Source: Roseiarcus sp963759955
Lineage (GTDB): Bacteria; Pseudomonadota; Alphaproteobacteria; Rhizobiales; Beijerinckiaceae
Direction: 5' to 3'
Assembly (NCBI GenBank): GCA_963759955.1
Contig: CAVXCA010000101.1
Location: 47,665 to 111,664, forward strand
Length of the DNA stretch: 64,000 nt
This document shows positions 25,301 through 33,143 of the stretch, one piece after another. Under the pieces are notes generated by a model. The model was given only the letters and a program-made list of their open reading frames with translations, ran no database searches and was not told where the DNA came from. How positions within the stretch are numbered: position 1 is the first letter of the stretch; each line of letters begins with the position of its first letter. The translations under genes were made by a program, and so were the position numbers.

Positions 25301-25647
25301 TCTCCTCCCCCGGACATGCGGCGATGCGTCACGGCTCGCGCGCTAATTTGTCGCATGTTCACCGGTGTCGCGGAGGACGTCAATTAGATATTTATAATAT
25401 ACAGATCAGGCGCACGCTCCGGCAGCTATAACAATATTTGTTGGTATATGGCCGTCGTCAGCCACCGCAACGGTGCAAAAATCGCAGCAAAGTTCTGCGC
25501 TTACGGGTGCCCGCGCAACCGCCCCGTCGATGAAAGCGCACTGCCGTGGGCGAATGAGCGGCCCGGCGCCTGGCGCCGCCGCGGCCTTTATTTACGGCCA
25601 CATCGCGTAATGTGCGACATTTCGCCGCAGATCGCGCCCCCGTCCGG
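25301..25647. other. 347-base control region of the tusA-sqr operon
   Basis: No gene supported. It is strongly AT-rich at 25380-25450, unlike the surroundings, and contains two 13-base dyads listed separately. It lies upstream of the minus-strand DsrE-like gene and downstream of the DUF302 gene. Confidence 0.6.
25388..25442. promoter_or_regulatory. Two 13-base dyads, candidate SqrR/BigR operators
   Basis: ATATT-TAT-AATAT at 25388-25400 and AACAA-TAT-TTGTT at 25430-25442: each has 5-bp arms around TAT, 42 bases (four helical turns) apart, in the AT-rich part of the operon control region. BigR-type repressors bind AT-rich dyads in front of sulfide genes, and two such repressors are encoded in this window. 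Assignment by position and form only. Confidence 0.5.
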
Positions 25648-26034
25648 CTAGACAGCCTGCACGACGCGGCGCAGCTTTTGCGCGACCTTATCGGCCATTT
25701 CGGCGAGCGCGGGGTTGCCGGCCCACTCCATCGCCGCGCGCGGATCGATCGCGGCGACCTCCGTCTTGCCGCCGTCGACCTCCTGGACGACGACGTTGCA
25801 TGGAAGCATCACGCCGATCTTGTCTTCCGCGCTCAGAGCCTCATAGGCCAGCGCCGGATTGCACGCCCCCAGGATGCGATATTTGCGAAAATCGACGCCC
25901 AGCTTCTGCTTCAACGTGGCGGAGACGTCGATTTCGCTGAGAACGCCGAAACCCTCCCCTTTGAGGGCGTCGACGACTTTGACGACGGTTTCGTCAAAAT
26001 CGGCGTCGACGACGCGAGCAAAATAGCGAAACAT
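25648..26034 (-). CDS. DUF302-family protein
   Basis: 128 residues from ATG at 26034 (GGAGGG upstream). The N-terminus is FRYFARVVDADFDETVVKVVDALKGEGFGVLSEIDV and the core is RILGACNPALAYEALSAEDKIGVMLPCNVVVQEV, standard DUF302 features including the two cysteines. Biochemical function unknown; DUF302 genes recur in sulfide-responsive, BigR-controlled loci. Last gene of a three-gene minus unit behind the SqrR-like repressor. Confidence 0.85.
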   Translation of the reverse strand: MFRYFARVVDADFDETVVKVVDALKGEGFGVLSEIDVSATLKQKLGVDFRKYRILGACNPALAYEALSAEDKIGVMLPCNVVVQEVDGGKTEVAAIDPRAAMEWAGNPALAEMADKVAQKLRRVVQAV

Positions 26035-26100
26035 GGGATCCCTCCGCAAACCCGCGCCGGAGCTGACGCGCCACGATCGCGGTTGCGCCGCCCCAAACCG

Positions 26101-26304
26101 TCAGGAGAACGCCTGACCGGGCTTCACCCCGACCCGCTTGAGCACGGTAGCCAGCGGACAGAATCCCGTCATCGAAGCCTGCAGAAGGTTAAGCCCGACG
26201 AACGCGGTCAGCAATAGCCAATAAGCGCTGTGGAGTTGCGCCAGCGCCACGCTGACGAGAATCACCGTTCCCGCAAACGCCATAACCGCCCGATCGATCG
26301 TCAT
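26101..26304 (-). CDS. DUF2892 small inner-membrane protein
   Basis: 67 residues with two membrane helices (AVMAFAGTVILVSVALAQL and YWLLLTAFVGLNLLQAS) and the family signature MTGFCPLATVLKRVGV near the C-terminus, as in the membrane part of YgaP. DUF2892 proteins are recurrent members of sulfide/BigR operons, sometimes fused to rhodanese. Start 13 bases after the repressor stop. Confidence 0.88.
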   Translation of the reverse strand: MTIDRAVMAFAGTVILVSVALAQLHSAYWLLLTAFVGLNLLQASMTGFCPLATVLKRVGVKPGQAFS

Positions 26305-26317
26305 ATTGTCCCTTTCC

Positions 26318-26644
26318 TCAAGAAGTGGCCCGTCGTTTCACGCCGCAATCGGGCGCGCAATAAAGCTCGTAGAGAAGGTCGATCAGCCTGGTCACCCGAT
26401 CGCTCGCCAGCGAATAGTAGATCGTCTGCGACTCCCGGCGCGTCGTCACGATTCCGTCCGCGCGCAATCGCGCCAGATGCTGCGACAGCGCCGACTGGCT
26501 CAAACCGATCGCCCCGCGAAGCGCCGACACCGATTTCTCGCCGCCCAGCAGTTCGCACAGGATCACCAGCCGGCGCCGGTTGGCGACCGTCTTGAGCAAC
26601 GACTCTGCGGCGCCCGCCTGCGATTCAAGCGCTTCTAAATTCAT
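26318..26644 (-). CDS. ArsR-family persulfide-sensing repressor, SqrR/BigR type, second copy
   Basis: 108 residues, winged helix with GLSQSALSQHLARLRADG as the recognition region. Cys30 (RLVILCELL) and Cys96 (LYELYCAPDC) are again 66 residues apart, the SqrR spacing; Cys100 is extra. Heads the unit repressor-DUF2892-DUF302 and is divergent from the RND exporter genes, so it probably represses both units and derepresses with persulfide. It differs from the first copy mainly in lacking the ~14-residue N-terminal extension. Confidence 0.9.
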   Translation of the reverse strand: MNLEALESQAGAAESLLKTVANRRRLVILCELLGGEKSVSALRGAIGLSQSALSQHLARLRADGIVTTRRESQTIYYSLASDRVTRLIDLLYELYCAPDCGVKRRATS

Positions 26645-26702
26645 GCTTGCTAAATTAGTTTCTTCTCATATATGTGTCAAGACCCCACTCAAGGACCCTT
26701 CG
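26645..26702. promoter_or_regulatory. Divergent promoter between SqrR-like repressor and RND exporter
   Basis: 58-base AT-rich spacer (TAAATTAG near 26650 and TCATATATG near 26669), the only space available to control both transcription units. A repressor site is expected here; no perfect dyad is seen. Confidence 0.5.
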
Positions 26703-27674
26703 ATGCGCCGATTGGTTTTCCTCGCGGCCTTGCTCATACCGGCCTCGCAAGCCGCTCCCGCCGCGGAGCGTTTCGTCGTCCACGCCAACCAAATCCAGGA
26801 CCAGAAGGCGGTCGTCGCCACCGTCGAGCCGGTCCATCAGCTCGTCGCGCGCGCGCGCATTGGCGGCACCATCGTTTCGCTGAAGGCGAAAGAGGGCGAC
26901 AGCGCGGCCGCCGGGCAGGAGCTGGCGACGGTCGCCGACCCCAAACTGCTGATTCAGATGCAGGCGCTCGATTCGCGCATCGAGTCCCAGGTCTCGCAGG
27001 CCGACAAGGCCAAGACCGACTACGATCGCGTCGAGGAGCTGCAACGCCGCGGCGTCAGCACGCAGGTTCAGCTCGACGCCGCCAAGACCGTTCTCGACGT
27101 CGCCCTGCGCACCCTTGACGCGATGCGCAGCGACCGCGGCGTCGTCGCCCAGCAGATGAGCGAGGGCGCCGTTCTCGCGCCGGTCGCCGGCCGCGTCCTC
27201 ACCGTCCCCGTCTCCGAAGGCCAAGTCGTGCTGCCGGGCGAGACGATCGCCACCCTCGCCGAAGATCGCTACATCCTGCGCCTGCAATTGCCGGAACGGC
27301 ACGCCCAGTTCATGCGCGCCGGCGACAAGGTCCTCATCGGATCGCGCGGCCTCGGCGATGGGCCCGACGAGAAGCGGCGCGAGGGCCGCGTGCGCATCGT
27401 CTATCCTGAAATCCAGGGTGGACGGGTGATCGCCGACGTCGACGTCACAGGGCTTGGCGACTATTTCGTCGGCGAGCGCACGCGCGTCTACGTCAACACG
27501 GGCGCGCGCCCCGCCATCGTCATTCCGAGCTCGTATGTCTTTCGTCGCGCCGGCGTCAATTACGTGAAGACCGCGGACGGCGTCGAAGTGGTGGTGCAGC
27601 CCGGCGAGCCGCGCGACGACGGCGTCGAAATCCTGTCCGGCCTCGCGGACGGCGACGTGTTGGTCGCGCCATGA
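26703..27674 (+). CDS. RND efflux membrane-fusion protein
   Basis: Periplasmic adaptor, 323 residues. ATG at 26703 gives a signal peptide (RRLVFLAALLIPASQAAPA). Barrel-sandwich/lipoyl halves are seen at RARIGGTIVSLKAKEGDSAAAGQ (residues ~50-72) and GAVLAPVAGRVLTVPVSEGQVV, with a helical hairpin of about 60 residues between. It overlaps the permease start (27671) by 4 bases, so the two are coupled. The substrate is not readable; the context (SqrR-like repressor, rhodanese) suggests a sulfur-related compound. Confidence 0.88.
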   Translation: MRRLVFLAALLIPASQAAPAAERFVVHANQIQDQKAVVATVEPVHQLVARARIGGTIVSLKAKEGDSAAAGQELATVADPKLLIQMQALDSRIESQVSQADKAKTDYDRVEELQRRGVSTQVQLDAAKTVLDVALRTLDAMRSDRGVVAQQMSEGAVLAPVAGRVLTVPVSEGQVVLPGETIATLAEDRYILRLQLPERHAQFMRAGDKVLIGSRGLGDGPDEKRREGRVRIVYPEIQGGRVIADVDVTGLGDYFVGERTRVYVNTGARPAIVIPSSYVFRRAGVNYVKTADGVEVVVQPGEPRDDGVEILSGLADGDVLVAP

Positions 27675-30600
27675 AGCTTGGTCTTTCCGGAGCGCTGACC
27701 CGCCGCTTCATCAAGTCGCCGCTGACGCCGCTTCTCCTCTTGGCGGCGCTCGCCGCCGGCGCGATCGCGCTCGTCTCGCTGCCGCGCGAGGAAGAGCCGC
27801 AGATCAGCGTGCCGATGGTCGACATCATGGTCACGACCAACGGCTACAAGGCCGCCGACGCGGTCGAACTGGTCACGCGCCCGCTCGAAGACATCGTCAA
27901 GGGCATCGACGGCGTCGAGCACGTCTACTCGAACACTTATGACGACAGCGTCCTCGTCACCGCGCGCTTCCTCGTCGGCACCGACCAGGACACCGCAGTT
28001 CTGCGCGTCCACGAGAAGATCCGCGCCAACATCCTCAACCTGCCCAAGGGCATTCCGGAACCCGTGATCATCGGCCGCGGCATCAACGACGTCGCGATCG
28101 TCGACCTCACGCTTTCGGCCGATCCCGCGCACGCCGGCCAGTGGACCGACAACGGCCTCTACCAGGTCGGCGAAGAGCTGCAACACGAGCTCGCCAAGGT
28201 CGACAACGTCGGCAGCACCTACATCGTCGGAGGAAGCCCGAATCAGATCAGGGTCGAACCCGATCCGGAGCGCCTCGCTCTCTATGGAATCACCCTGAGC
28301 CAGCTGATCGACAAGCTGACCAACGCCAACCGATCGTTCGTCGTCAGCGCGCTGCGCCAGAACGGCCGCTCCCTCCCCGTCGTGGCGGGCCAGACGCTGC
28401 AAGGCGTGCCGGACATCGGCCTCTTGTTGTTGACCTCGCGCGACGGTCGCCCGGTCTACGTCAAGGATGTCGCCAGCGTCGTCGTCGGCGCCGCCGAGCC
28501 CGAACACCGCGCTTGGACGATGACGCGGCTCGCCAACGGGCAATTGCAGCGCCGGCCGGCGCTCACCATCGCCATCGCCAAGCGCAAGGGCGCCAACGCG
28601 GTTTCGGTCGCCGACGACGTTCTGCGCCGTCTGGAGATCGTCAAAGGGCGGATCGTGCCGCCGGGGATCGACGTCGCGGTGACGCGCAACTACGGCGCAA
28701 CCGCGACCGAAAAGGCCAATGAGCTGCTGTTCCACCTCGGCCTGGCGACCCTGTCGATCGTCGTTCTCATCACCTTCGCCATCGGCTGGCGCGAAGGCGT
28801 GGTGGTTCTCATCATCATACCCACGACGATCCTGCTGACCTTATTCGCGTCATGGCTGATGGGCTACACGATCAATCGGGTCAGCCTGTTCGCGCTGATC
28901 TTCTCGATCGGCATTCTCGTCGACGACGCGATCGTCATCGTCGAGAACATCGCCAGGCATTGGTCGAAGCGCGAAGGGCGCGGCCTCGTCGACACCGCGA
29001 TCGAGGCCGTCGCCGAAGTCGGCAACCCGACAATCATCGCGACGCTGACGATCATCGCGGCGCTGCTGCCGATGATGTTCGTGAGCGGCATGATGGGCCC
29101 CTACATGAGCCCCATTCCGGCCAACGCCTCGATTGCGATGCTCTTTTCCTTCGTCGTCGCGGTCACGGTGACGCCTTGGCTGCTGCTGCGTTTAGCGGGC
29201 CGACGCCACGCCCAAACCGCCGAAGGCGCCGATCACGTCCACGACATCGGCGCGCTCGGTCGATTGTATACGGCCTTGGCGCGCCCATTGCTGCAAGGGC
29301 GCCGGCGTTCGCGAATCTTCCTCGTGACGGTCGGGTTGGCGACGGCGGCGGTGTGTGTCTTGTTCGTGACCAAGGACGTCACCGTCAAATTGCTGCCCTT
29401 CGACAACAAATCCGAAATCCAGGTCGTCGTCGATCTGCCGCAGGGCACGAGCCTCGAGGAGACCGACCGCACGCTGATGGCTGCGGCCGAGCGACTGAAG
29501 GACCTTCCCGAGCTGACCTCGATCCAGGCCTACACCGGCACGGCGGCGCCGTTCAATTTCAACGGTCTCGTGCGCCACTATTATTTGCGCGACGAGCCGC
29601 AGCAAGGCGACCTCGCGATCAATCTCGTCGGCAAGGGCGATCGCTCCCGCGCCAGCCACGCGATCGCGCTCGACATCCGCCACCGCCTCGCCGACCTGCC
29701 GCTTCGCAAGGGGTCGGCGCTCAAGGTGGTGGAGGTGCCGCCCGGCCCGCCGGTGCTTTCGACCGTGCTCGCCGAGATCTACGGCCCCGACCCGGTGAGC
29801 CGGCGCGAGCTCGCCGCCCAGGTGCGCAAGGCGTTCGAGGCGGTCGACTTCGTGGTCGATATCGACGACACGTTCCCCAAGCCCGCCGAGCGGCTGCGCA
29901 TCTCGATCGACCAGCAAGCCTTGGAATTCCATGGCGTGGACGAGCAGGCGGTCTACGACACCATCGGCGCGCTGCTCGGAGGGACGCCGATCGGCTTTTC
30001 CCAACGCGGCGACGGCCTCAAGCCGATCGACATTTCCGTCGCGCTGCCGCGCTCCGACCGCACGCTCGACGAGCGCCTGCTTTCGACGCCGCTGCCAGCG
30101 GGCGGCACGGTGCGCCAGGGCGCCAACGTCGAACTCGGCGATGTGGTCAAGCTGACGCGGGAGCCCGGCTCCTATCCGATCTACCGCCACAACGGCCGCT
30201 TCGCCGAAATGGTGACCGCGGAGGTCGCCGGGCGTTTCGAAGCGCCGATCTACGCCATGCTCGCGATCGAGGACAAGATCGCCCACATAGATTGGGGCGT
30301 CGAAGGGCCGCCCACGATCAAGTATCACGGCCAGCCGGAAAACGACGCCGCGCGCACCCTGCTCTGGGACGGCGAATGGGAAGTCACCTATGTGACCTTC
30401 CGCGATATGGGCGCGGCTTTCATGGTCGCCATCCTCGGCATCTATTTGCTCGTCGTCGGGCAATTCGGCTCGTTCAAGTTGCCGCTGGTCATCCTGACGC
30501 CGGTGCCGCTGACGCTGATCGGCATCATGCTCGGACATTGGATGCTCGGCGCGCCGTTCACCGCGACCTCGATGATCGGTTTCATCGCGCTGGCCGGCAT

Positions 30601-30925
30601 CATCGTGCGCAACTCGATCCTGCTGGTCGATTTCATTCGTCGGCGGCAAGAGGAAGGCGCGCCGTTGCGCGAAGCGCTGATCGAAGCGGGCGCGACGCGC
30701 GTCAAGCCGATCGTGCTGACCGCCGCCGCGGCGATGATCGGATCGGCGTTCATTCTCGCCGACCCGATCTTCCAGGGGCTCGCCATTTCGCTGGTGTTCG
30801 GCTTGGCGTCGTCGACCGCGCTGACCTTGCTGGTGATCCCAGCGATCTACATCTGGTTGAGGGACGACGAACGCACCCCCAAAGACCTCGCCGTAACGCA
30901 ACCGAGCAACAAGGAGCCGTCATGA
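27671..30925 (+). CDS. RND-family efflux permease
   Basis: 1084-residue AcrB-type inner-membrane transporter with the usual 12-helix, two-half structure: first helix near residues 19-37, helix cluster ~355-500 (including SIGILVDDAIVIVENI), second half starting near 540 and the last helices ~905-1070. The central DD of the proton relay is present (VDDAIVIVEN). Best fits the HAE1-like branch. Together with the adaptor and the AhpD-like and rhodanese genes it forms one unit under a persulfide-sensing repressor. No outer-membrane channel gene is adjacent. Confidence 0.92.
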   Translation: MKLGLSGALTRRFIKSPLTPLLLLAALAAGAIALVSLPREEEPQISVPMVDIMVTTNGYKAADAVELVTRPLEDIVKGIDGVEHVYSNTYDDSVLVTARFLVGTDQDTAVLRVHEKIRANILNLPKGIPEPVIIGRGINDVAIVDLTLSADPAHAGQWTDNGLYQVGEELQHELAKVDNVGSTYIVGGSPNQIRVEPDPERLALYGITLSQLIDKLTNANRSFVVSALRQNGRSLPVVAGQTLQGVPDIGLLLLTSRDGRPVYVKDVASVVVGAAEPEHRAWTMTRLANGQLQRRPALTIAIAKRKGANAVSVADDVLRRLEIVKGRIVPPGIDVAVTRNYGATATEKANELLFHLGLATLSIVVLITFAIGWREGVVVLIIIPTTILLTLFASWLMGYTINRVSLFALIFSIGILVDDAIVIVENIARHWSKREGRGLVDTAIEAVAEVGNPTIIATLTIIAALLPMMFVSGMMGPYMSPIPANASIAMLFSFVVAVTVTPWLLLRLAGRRHAQTAEGADHVHDIGALGRLYTALARPLLQGRRRSRIFLVTVGLATAAVCVLFVTKDVTVKLLPFDNKSEIQVVVDLPQGTSLEETDRTLMAAAERLKDLPELTSIQAYTGTAAPFNFNGLVRHYYLRDEPQQGDLAINLVGKGDRSRASHAIALDIRHRLADLPLRKGSALKVVEVPPGPPVLSTVLAEIYGPDPVSRRELAAQVRKAFEAVDFVVDIDDTFPKPAERLRISIDQQALEFHGVDEQAVYDTIGALLGGTPIGFSQRGDGLKPIDISVALPRSDRTLDERLLSTPLPAGGTVRQGANVELGDVVKLTREPGSYPIYRHNGRFAEMVTAEVAGRFEAPIYAMLAIEDKIAHIDWGVEGPPTIKYHGQPENDAARTLLWDGEWEVTYVTFRDMGAAFMVAILGIYLLVVGQFGSFKLPLVILTPVPLTLIGIMLGHWMLGAPFTATSMIGFIALAGIIVRNSILLVDFIRRRQEEGAPLREALIEAGATRVKPIVLTAAAAMIGSAFILADPIFQGLAISLVFGLASSTALTLLVIPAIYIWLRDDERTPKDLAVTQPSNKEPS

Positions 30926-31293
30926 CGCAAACCGATTGGCCTTCGTGGACGAAGGAACTCAGCGCCGAGCTGAGAAACCTGCGCGGCGGAGCGAGCGATG
31001 TGATGAAGGCCTTCTCCGCCATCGCCCAGGCGGCGCTCGCCCCCAAGGCGCTCGACGCCAAGACCAAGGAGCTGATCGCGCTGGCGATCGGGGTCGCGGT
31101 GCACTGCGACGACTGCATCGCCTTCCACACCAAGGCCGCGGTCGAGCACGGCGCGACGCGCGAGGAGGTCCTCGAAACCTTGGGGATGGCGATCTATATG
31201 GGCGCTGGACCCTCGGCGATGTACGCGAGCCACGCGCTCGGAGCTTTCACGCAATTCGAGGCGGCCAAGGCCGCTTCGGCCAACAACGGATAA
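30922..31293 (+). CDS. Carboxymuconolactone decarboxylase/AhpD-like protein
   Basis: 123 residues. The AhpD-type redox motif HCDDCIAFHTK gives Cys62, Cys65 and His69; ALGAFTQFEAAK closes the fold. AhpD-like proteins use the CXXC pair as thiol-disulfide reductants. The ATG overlaps the RND stop (ATGA at 30922-30925), so it is translationally coupled to the exporter. A role in persulfide or peroxide handling is inferred from context. Confidence 0.88.
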   Translation: MTQTDWPSWTKELSAELRNLRGGASDVMKAFSAIAQAALAPKALDAKTKELIALAIGVAVHCDDCIAFHTKAAVEHGATREEVLETLGMAIYMGAGPSAMYASHALGAFTQFEAAKAASANNG

Positions 31294-31300
31294 GACGCCC

Positions 31301-31648
31301 ATGTTTTTCTCGAATTTCTTCGCCAAACCCGATCCCAATGCGCCGCCGCGCGAGATCGGCCACGACGAGCTCATCGAGGCGATGCGCGACAAGTCGGTCG
31401 TCGTCGTCGACGTGCGCGAGCCGCACGAATTCGCCGGCGGCCACCTGCCCGGCGCGATCAACCTGCCGTTGTCGCGCTTCCGATTGGAGAATTTGCCGGC
31501 CGGCAAGCCTCCGGTGCTCATCTGCCTGTCGGGCGCGCGATCCGGCTCGGCGGTGCGCCACGCGCACAGCAACGGAGCGACCCACGTTCGCCACTACGCC
31601 AGAGGCATGAACGATTGGCGGGCGCGCGGCGGCCCGATCGTCAGATAG
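31301..31648 (+). CDS. Single-domain rhodanese
   Basis: 115 residues. VVVVDVREPHEFAGGHLPGAINLPL is the rhodanese core and Cys75 in the active-site loop CLSGARSG should carry the persulfide. No signal peptide, so cytoplasmic. Eight bases after the AhpD-like stop, so part of the RND unit. It probably moves sulfane sulfur between persulfide donors and thiols such as thioredoxin, encoded 36 bases downstream. Confidence 0.92.
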   Translation: MFFSNFFAKPDPNAPPREIGHDELIEAMRDKSVVVVDVREPHEFAGGHLPGAINLPLSRFRLENLPAGKPPVLICLSGARSGSAVRHAHSNGATHVRHYARGMNDWRARGGPIVR

Positions 31649-31684
31649 CTCGCGACGGATAGCCGAACTCAGGGGGCAAGGAGA

Positions 31685-32140
31685 ATGGAAACCGATCCCA
31701 CCATCGCGTGCCCGCATTGCGGCGCGGTCAACCGGGTCCCGCAGGCGCGGCTCGCCGCCGGCGACAAGCCGAACTGCGGGCAATGCCATCAGCCGCTGTT
31801 CGACGGCCACCCGGCCGCGCTCGCGAGCGCGGCCGAATTCGACCGGCTCGTCGAACGCACCCAAATCCCGGTGCTCGTCGACTTCTGGGCCGAATGGTGC
31901 GGCCCGTGCAGAGCCATGGCGCCGCAGTTCGCCGCGGCGGCGCAAGCGCTCGAGCCGCGCGTGCGTTTCGCCAAGCTCGACACCGAGGCCGCGCCCAAGA
32001 CCGCCGGGCGCTTTCAAATCCGCGGCATCCCGACGGTGATCCTGTTCTTGGACGGGCGGGAGATCGCGCGCCAGAGCGGCCTGATGAGCAAGGACGCGAT
32101 CGCCGATTTCGTCGAACGCAACCTGCCCTCCCCCGCCTGA
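31685..32140 (+). CDS. Thioredoxin-2 type (TrxC-like) with zinc-finger N-terminus
   Basis: 151 residues. Zinc-binding CPHC (9-12) and CGQC (31-34) precede a complete thioredoxin fold with WCGPC at 71-75 and cis-Pro in IRGIPTVILF. The reductant for persulfides or the rhodanese-bound sulfur is a natural role here. GGGGCAAGGAGA precedes the ATG at 31685. Confidence 0.93.
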   Translation: METDPTIACPHCGAVNRVPQARLAAGDKPNCGQCHQPLFDGHPAALASAAEFDRLVERTQIPVLVDFWAEWCGPCRAMAPQFAAAAQALEPRVRFAKLDTEAAPKTAGRFQIRGIPTVILFLDGREIARQSGLMSKDAIADFVERNLPSPA

Positions 32141-32211
32141 GCGCGGTTCGACCGGGCGCATGCAGGAAGAAGGCGGCCTAGAGACGCCTCACAGCCACCT
32201 GCCGACCTGCG

Positions 32212-32586
32212 TCAGGCGGCGCGCTCAATCGGGTACTCCCGCACGAGAATTTCGGCCGGGACGCCGAGGCCTTCGGATAGGCGACGGATCATCGGCAGCG
32301 TCAGCGCGCGCTGCCGGTTGAGGACTTCGGACACGCGCGCGCGGCTGCCGATCATCGGCTCCAAGTCGCGCCGCGTCATTGCGCGCTGTTCCATCATGAA
32401 GAGGATGGCGCTGACGGGATCGCTCGGCGGCATCGGGTGACGAGCCTCCTCGTAAGCGTCGACCAACGTCAACAGAATCTCCAAGCGCCCGCCCTCCGGC
32501 GAGGCCGGATCGGCCCCCCACAGCCGGTCGATTTCGGTCAAAGCCGCGGCGTGGTCGGCGTCGGTGCGGATTGGGGCGATGTTCAT
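32212..32586 (-). CDS. higA: HigA-family antitoxin
   Basis: 124-residue antitoxin with a C-terminal helix-turn-helix (MEQRAMTRRDLEPMIGSRARVSEVLNRQR) and N-terminal helical part with ALTEIDRLWGADPASPEGGRLEILLTLVDAYEE, as in the HigA family paired with HigB_toxin proteins. Starts 3 bases after the toxin stop. It neutralises HigB and represses the operon. Confidence 0.92.
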   Translation of the reverse strand: MNIAPIRTDADHAAALTEIDRLWGADPASPEGGRLEILLTLVDAYEEARHPMPPSDPVSAILFMMEQRAMTRRDLEPMIGSRARVSEVLNRQRALTLPMIRRLSEGLGVPAEILVREYPIERAA

Positions 32587-32589
32587 GGC

Positions 32590-32886
32590 TCACACTTCCC
32601 TGACGTCGATTTCATCGTATTCCGAATGGGCGCCGACCCACTTCACGTAAACCGTGCGATACCGATAGTCGACGCCTACAACCAGCCGATACTTGTTGCC
32701 TGCGACGTTGAAGACGATACGGTCGCCGACGAAAGAGGCGGAGCGGAACTGCCTCTTTACGGCGTCCGGATCGGCCCACTCAGTCCGGCGGACGATGTTG
32801 TACCAGTCCGTGAGAGGGGCTTGGCTGTCGCCACGGCCGCGCCGCTCCCAATGTTCCCGAAGCGTGCGACGCGAAATGATCCGCAT
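32590..32886 (-). CDS. higB: HigB-family mRNA interferase toxin
   Basis: 98 residues from ATG at 32886 (MRIISRRTLREHWER); an in-frame GTG 8 codons upstream is possible but lies inside the operator-like palindrome. TLREHWERRG and FNVAGNKYRLVVGVDYRYRTVYVKWVGAHSEYD are signature segments of the HigB_toxin family, ribosome-dependent RNases. Toxin-first order is typical of higBA. Confidence 0.92.
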   Translation of the reverse strand: MRIISRRTLREHWERRGRGDSQAPLTDWYNIVRRTEWADPDAVKRQFRSASFVGDRIVFNVAGNKYRLVVGVDYRYRTVYVKWVGAHSEYDEIDVREV

Positions 32887-32902
32887 ATACACATTGTAGG
32901 AC

Positions 32903-32919
32903 GCTCCCACGTTGGGAGC
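32903..32919. promoter_or_regulatory. Palindromic operator of higBA
   Basis: Perfect inverted repeat GCTCCCA-CGT-TGGGAGC, 7-bp arms, immediately upstream of higB. A position expected for HigA autorepression. Confidence 0.65.
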
Positions 32920-32988
32920 AAGCCTCTTTGAACGAAATCATCCGCCTCACCGTCGCGCCCTCGACCGCAAATGCGCCCCCCCGCCCGG

Positions 32989-33014
32989 CGTTATATTCCC
33001 GACAATATAGTTCG
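32989..33014. promoter_or_regulatory. Mo-box-like dyad upstream of the hydroxylase-maturation pair
   Basis: CGTTATATT-CCCGAC-AATATAGTTCG: TATATT (32992-32997) and AATATA (33004-33009) arms around 6 bases with outer CG pairs, close in form to ModE/MopA-type Mo-boxes (TATAT half-sites about 6-8 apart). It lies about 130 bases before a molybdo-hydroxylase accessory operon. Candidate for molybdate control. Confidence 0.45.
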
Positions 33015-33143
33015 AAACCCCACAGCGCAAACGCCGATCGTCGCCGGCCCGCTTCGCAGACCGTTGATAAATCGCCTGTTTCCTGAACGCGCGCGGCTGG
33101 CGCGGGCCTTGCTTCGGATCGCGAAGCTCAGCGAGGCCGCGCC

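Noticed and set aside
25448..25651. A 67-codon open frame in the sqr control region
   Set aside because: No ribosome-binding site, no family similarity, and it would cover an obvious regulatory region.
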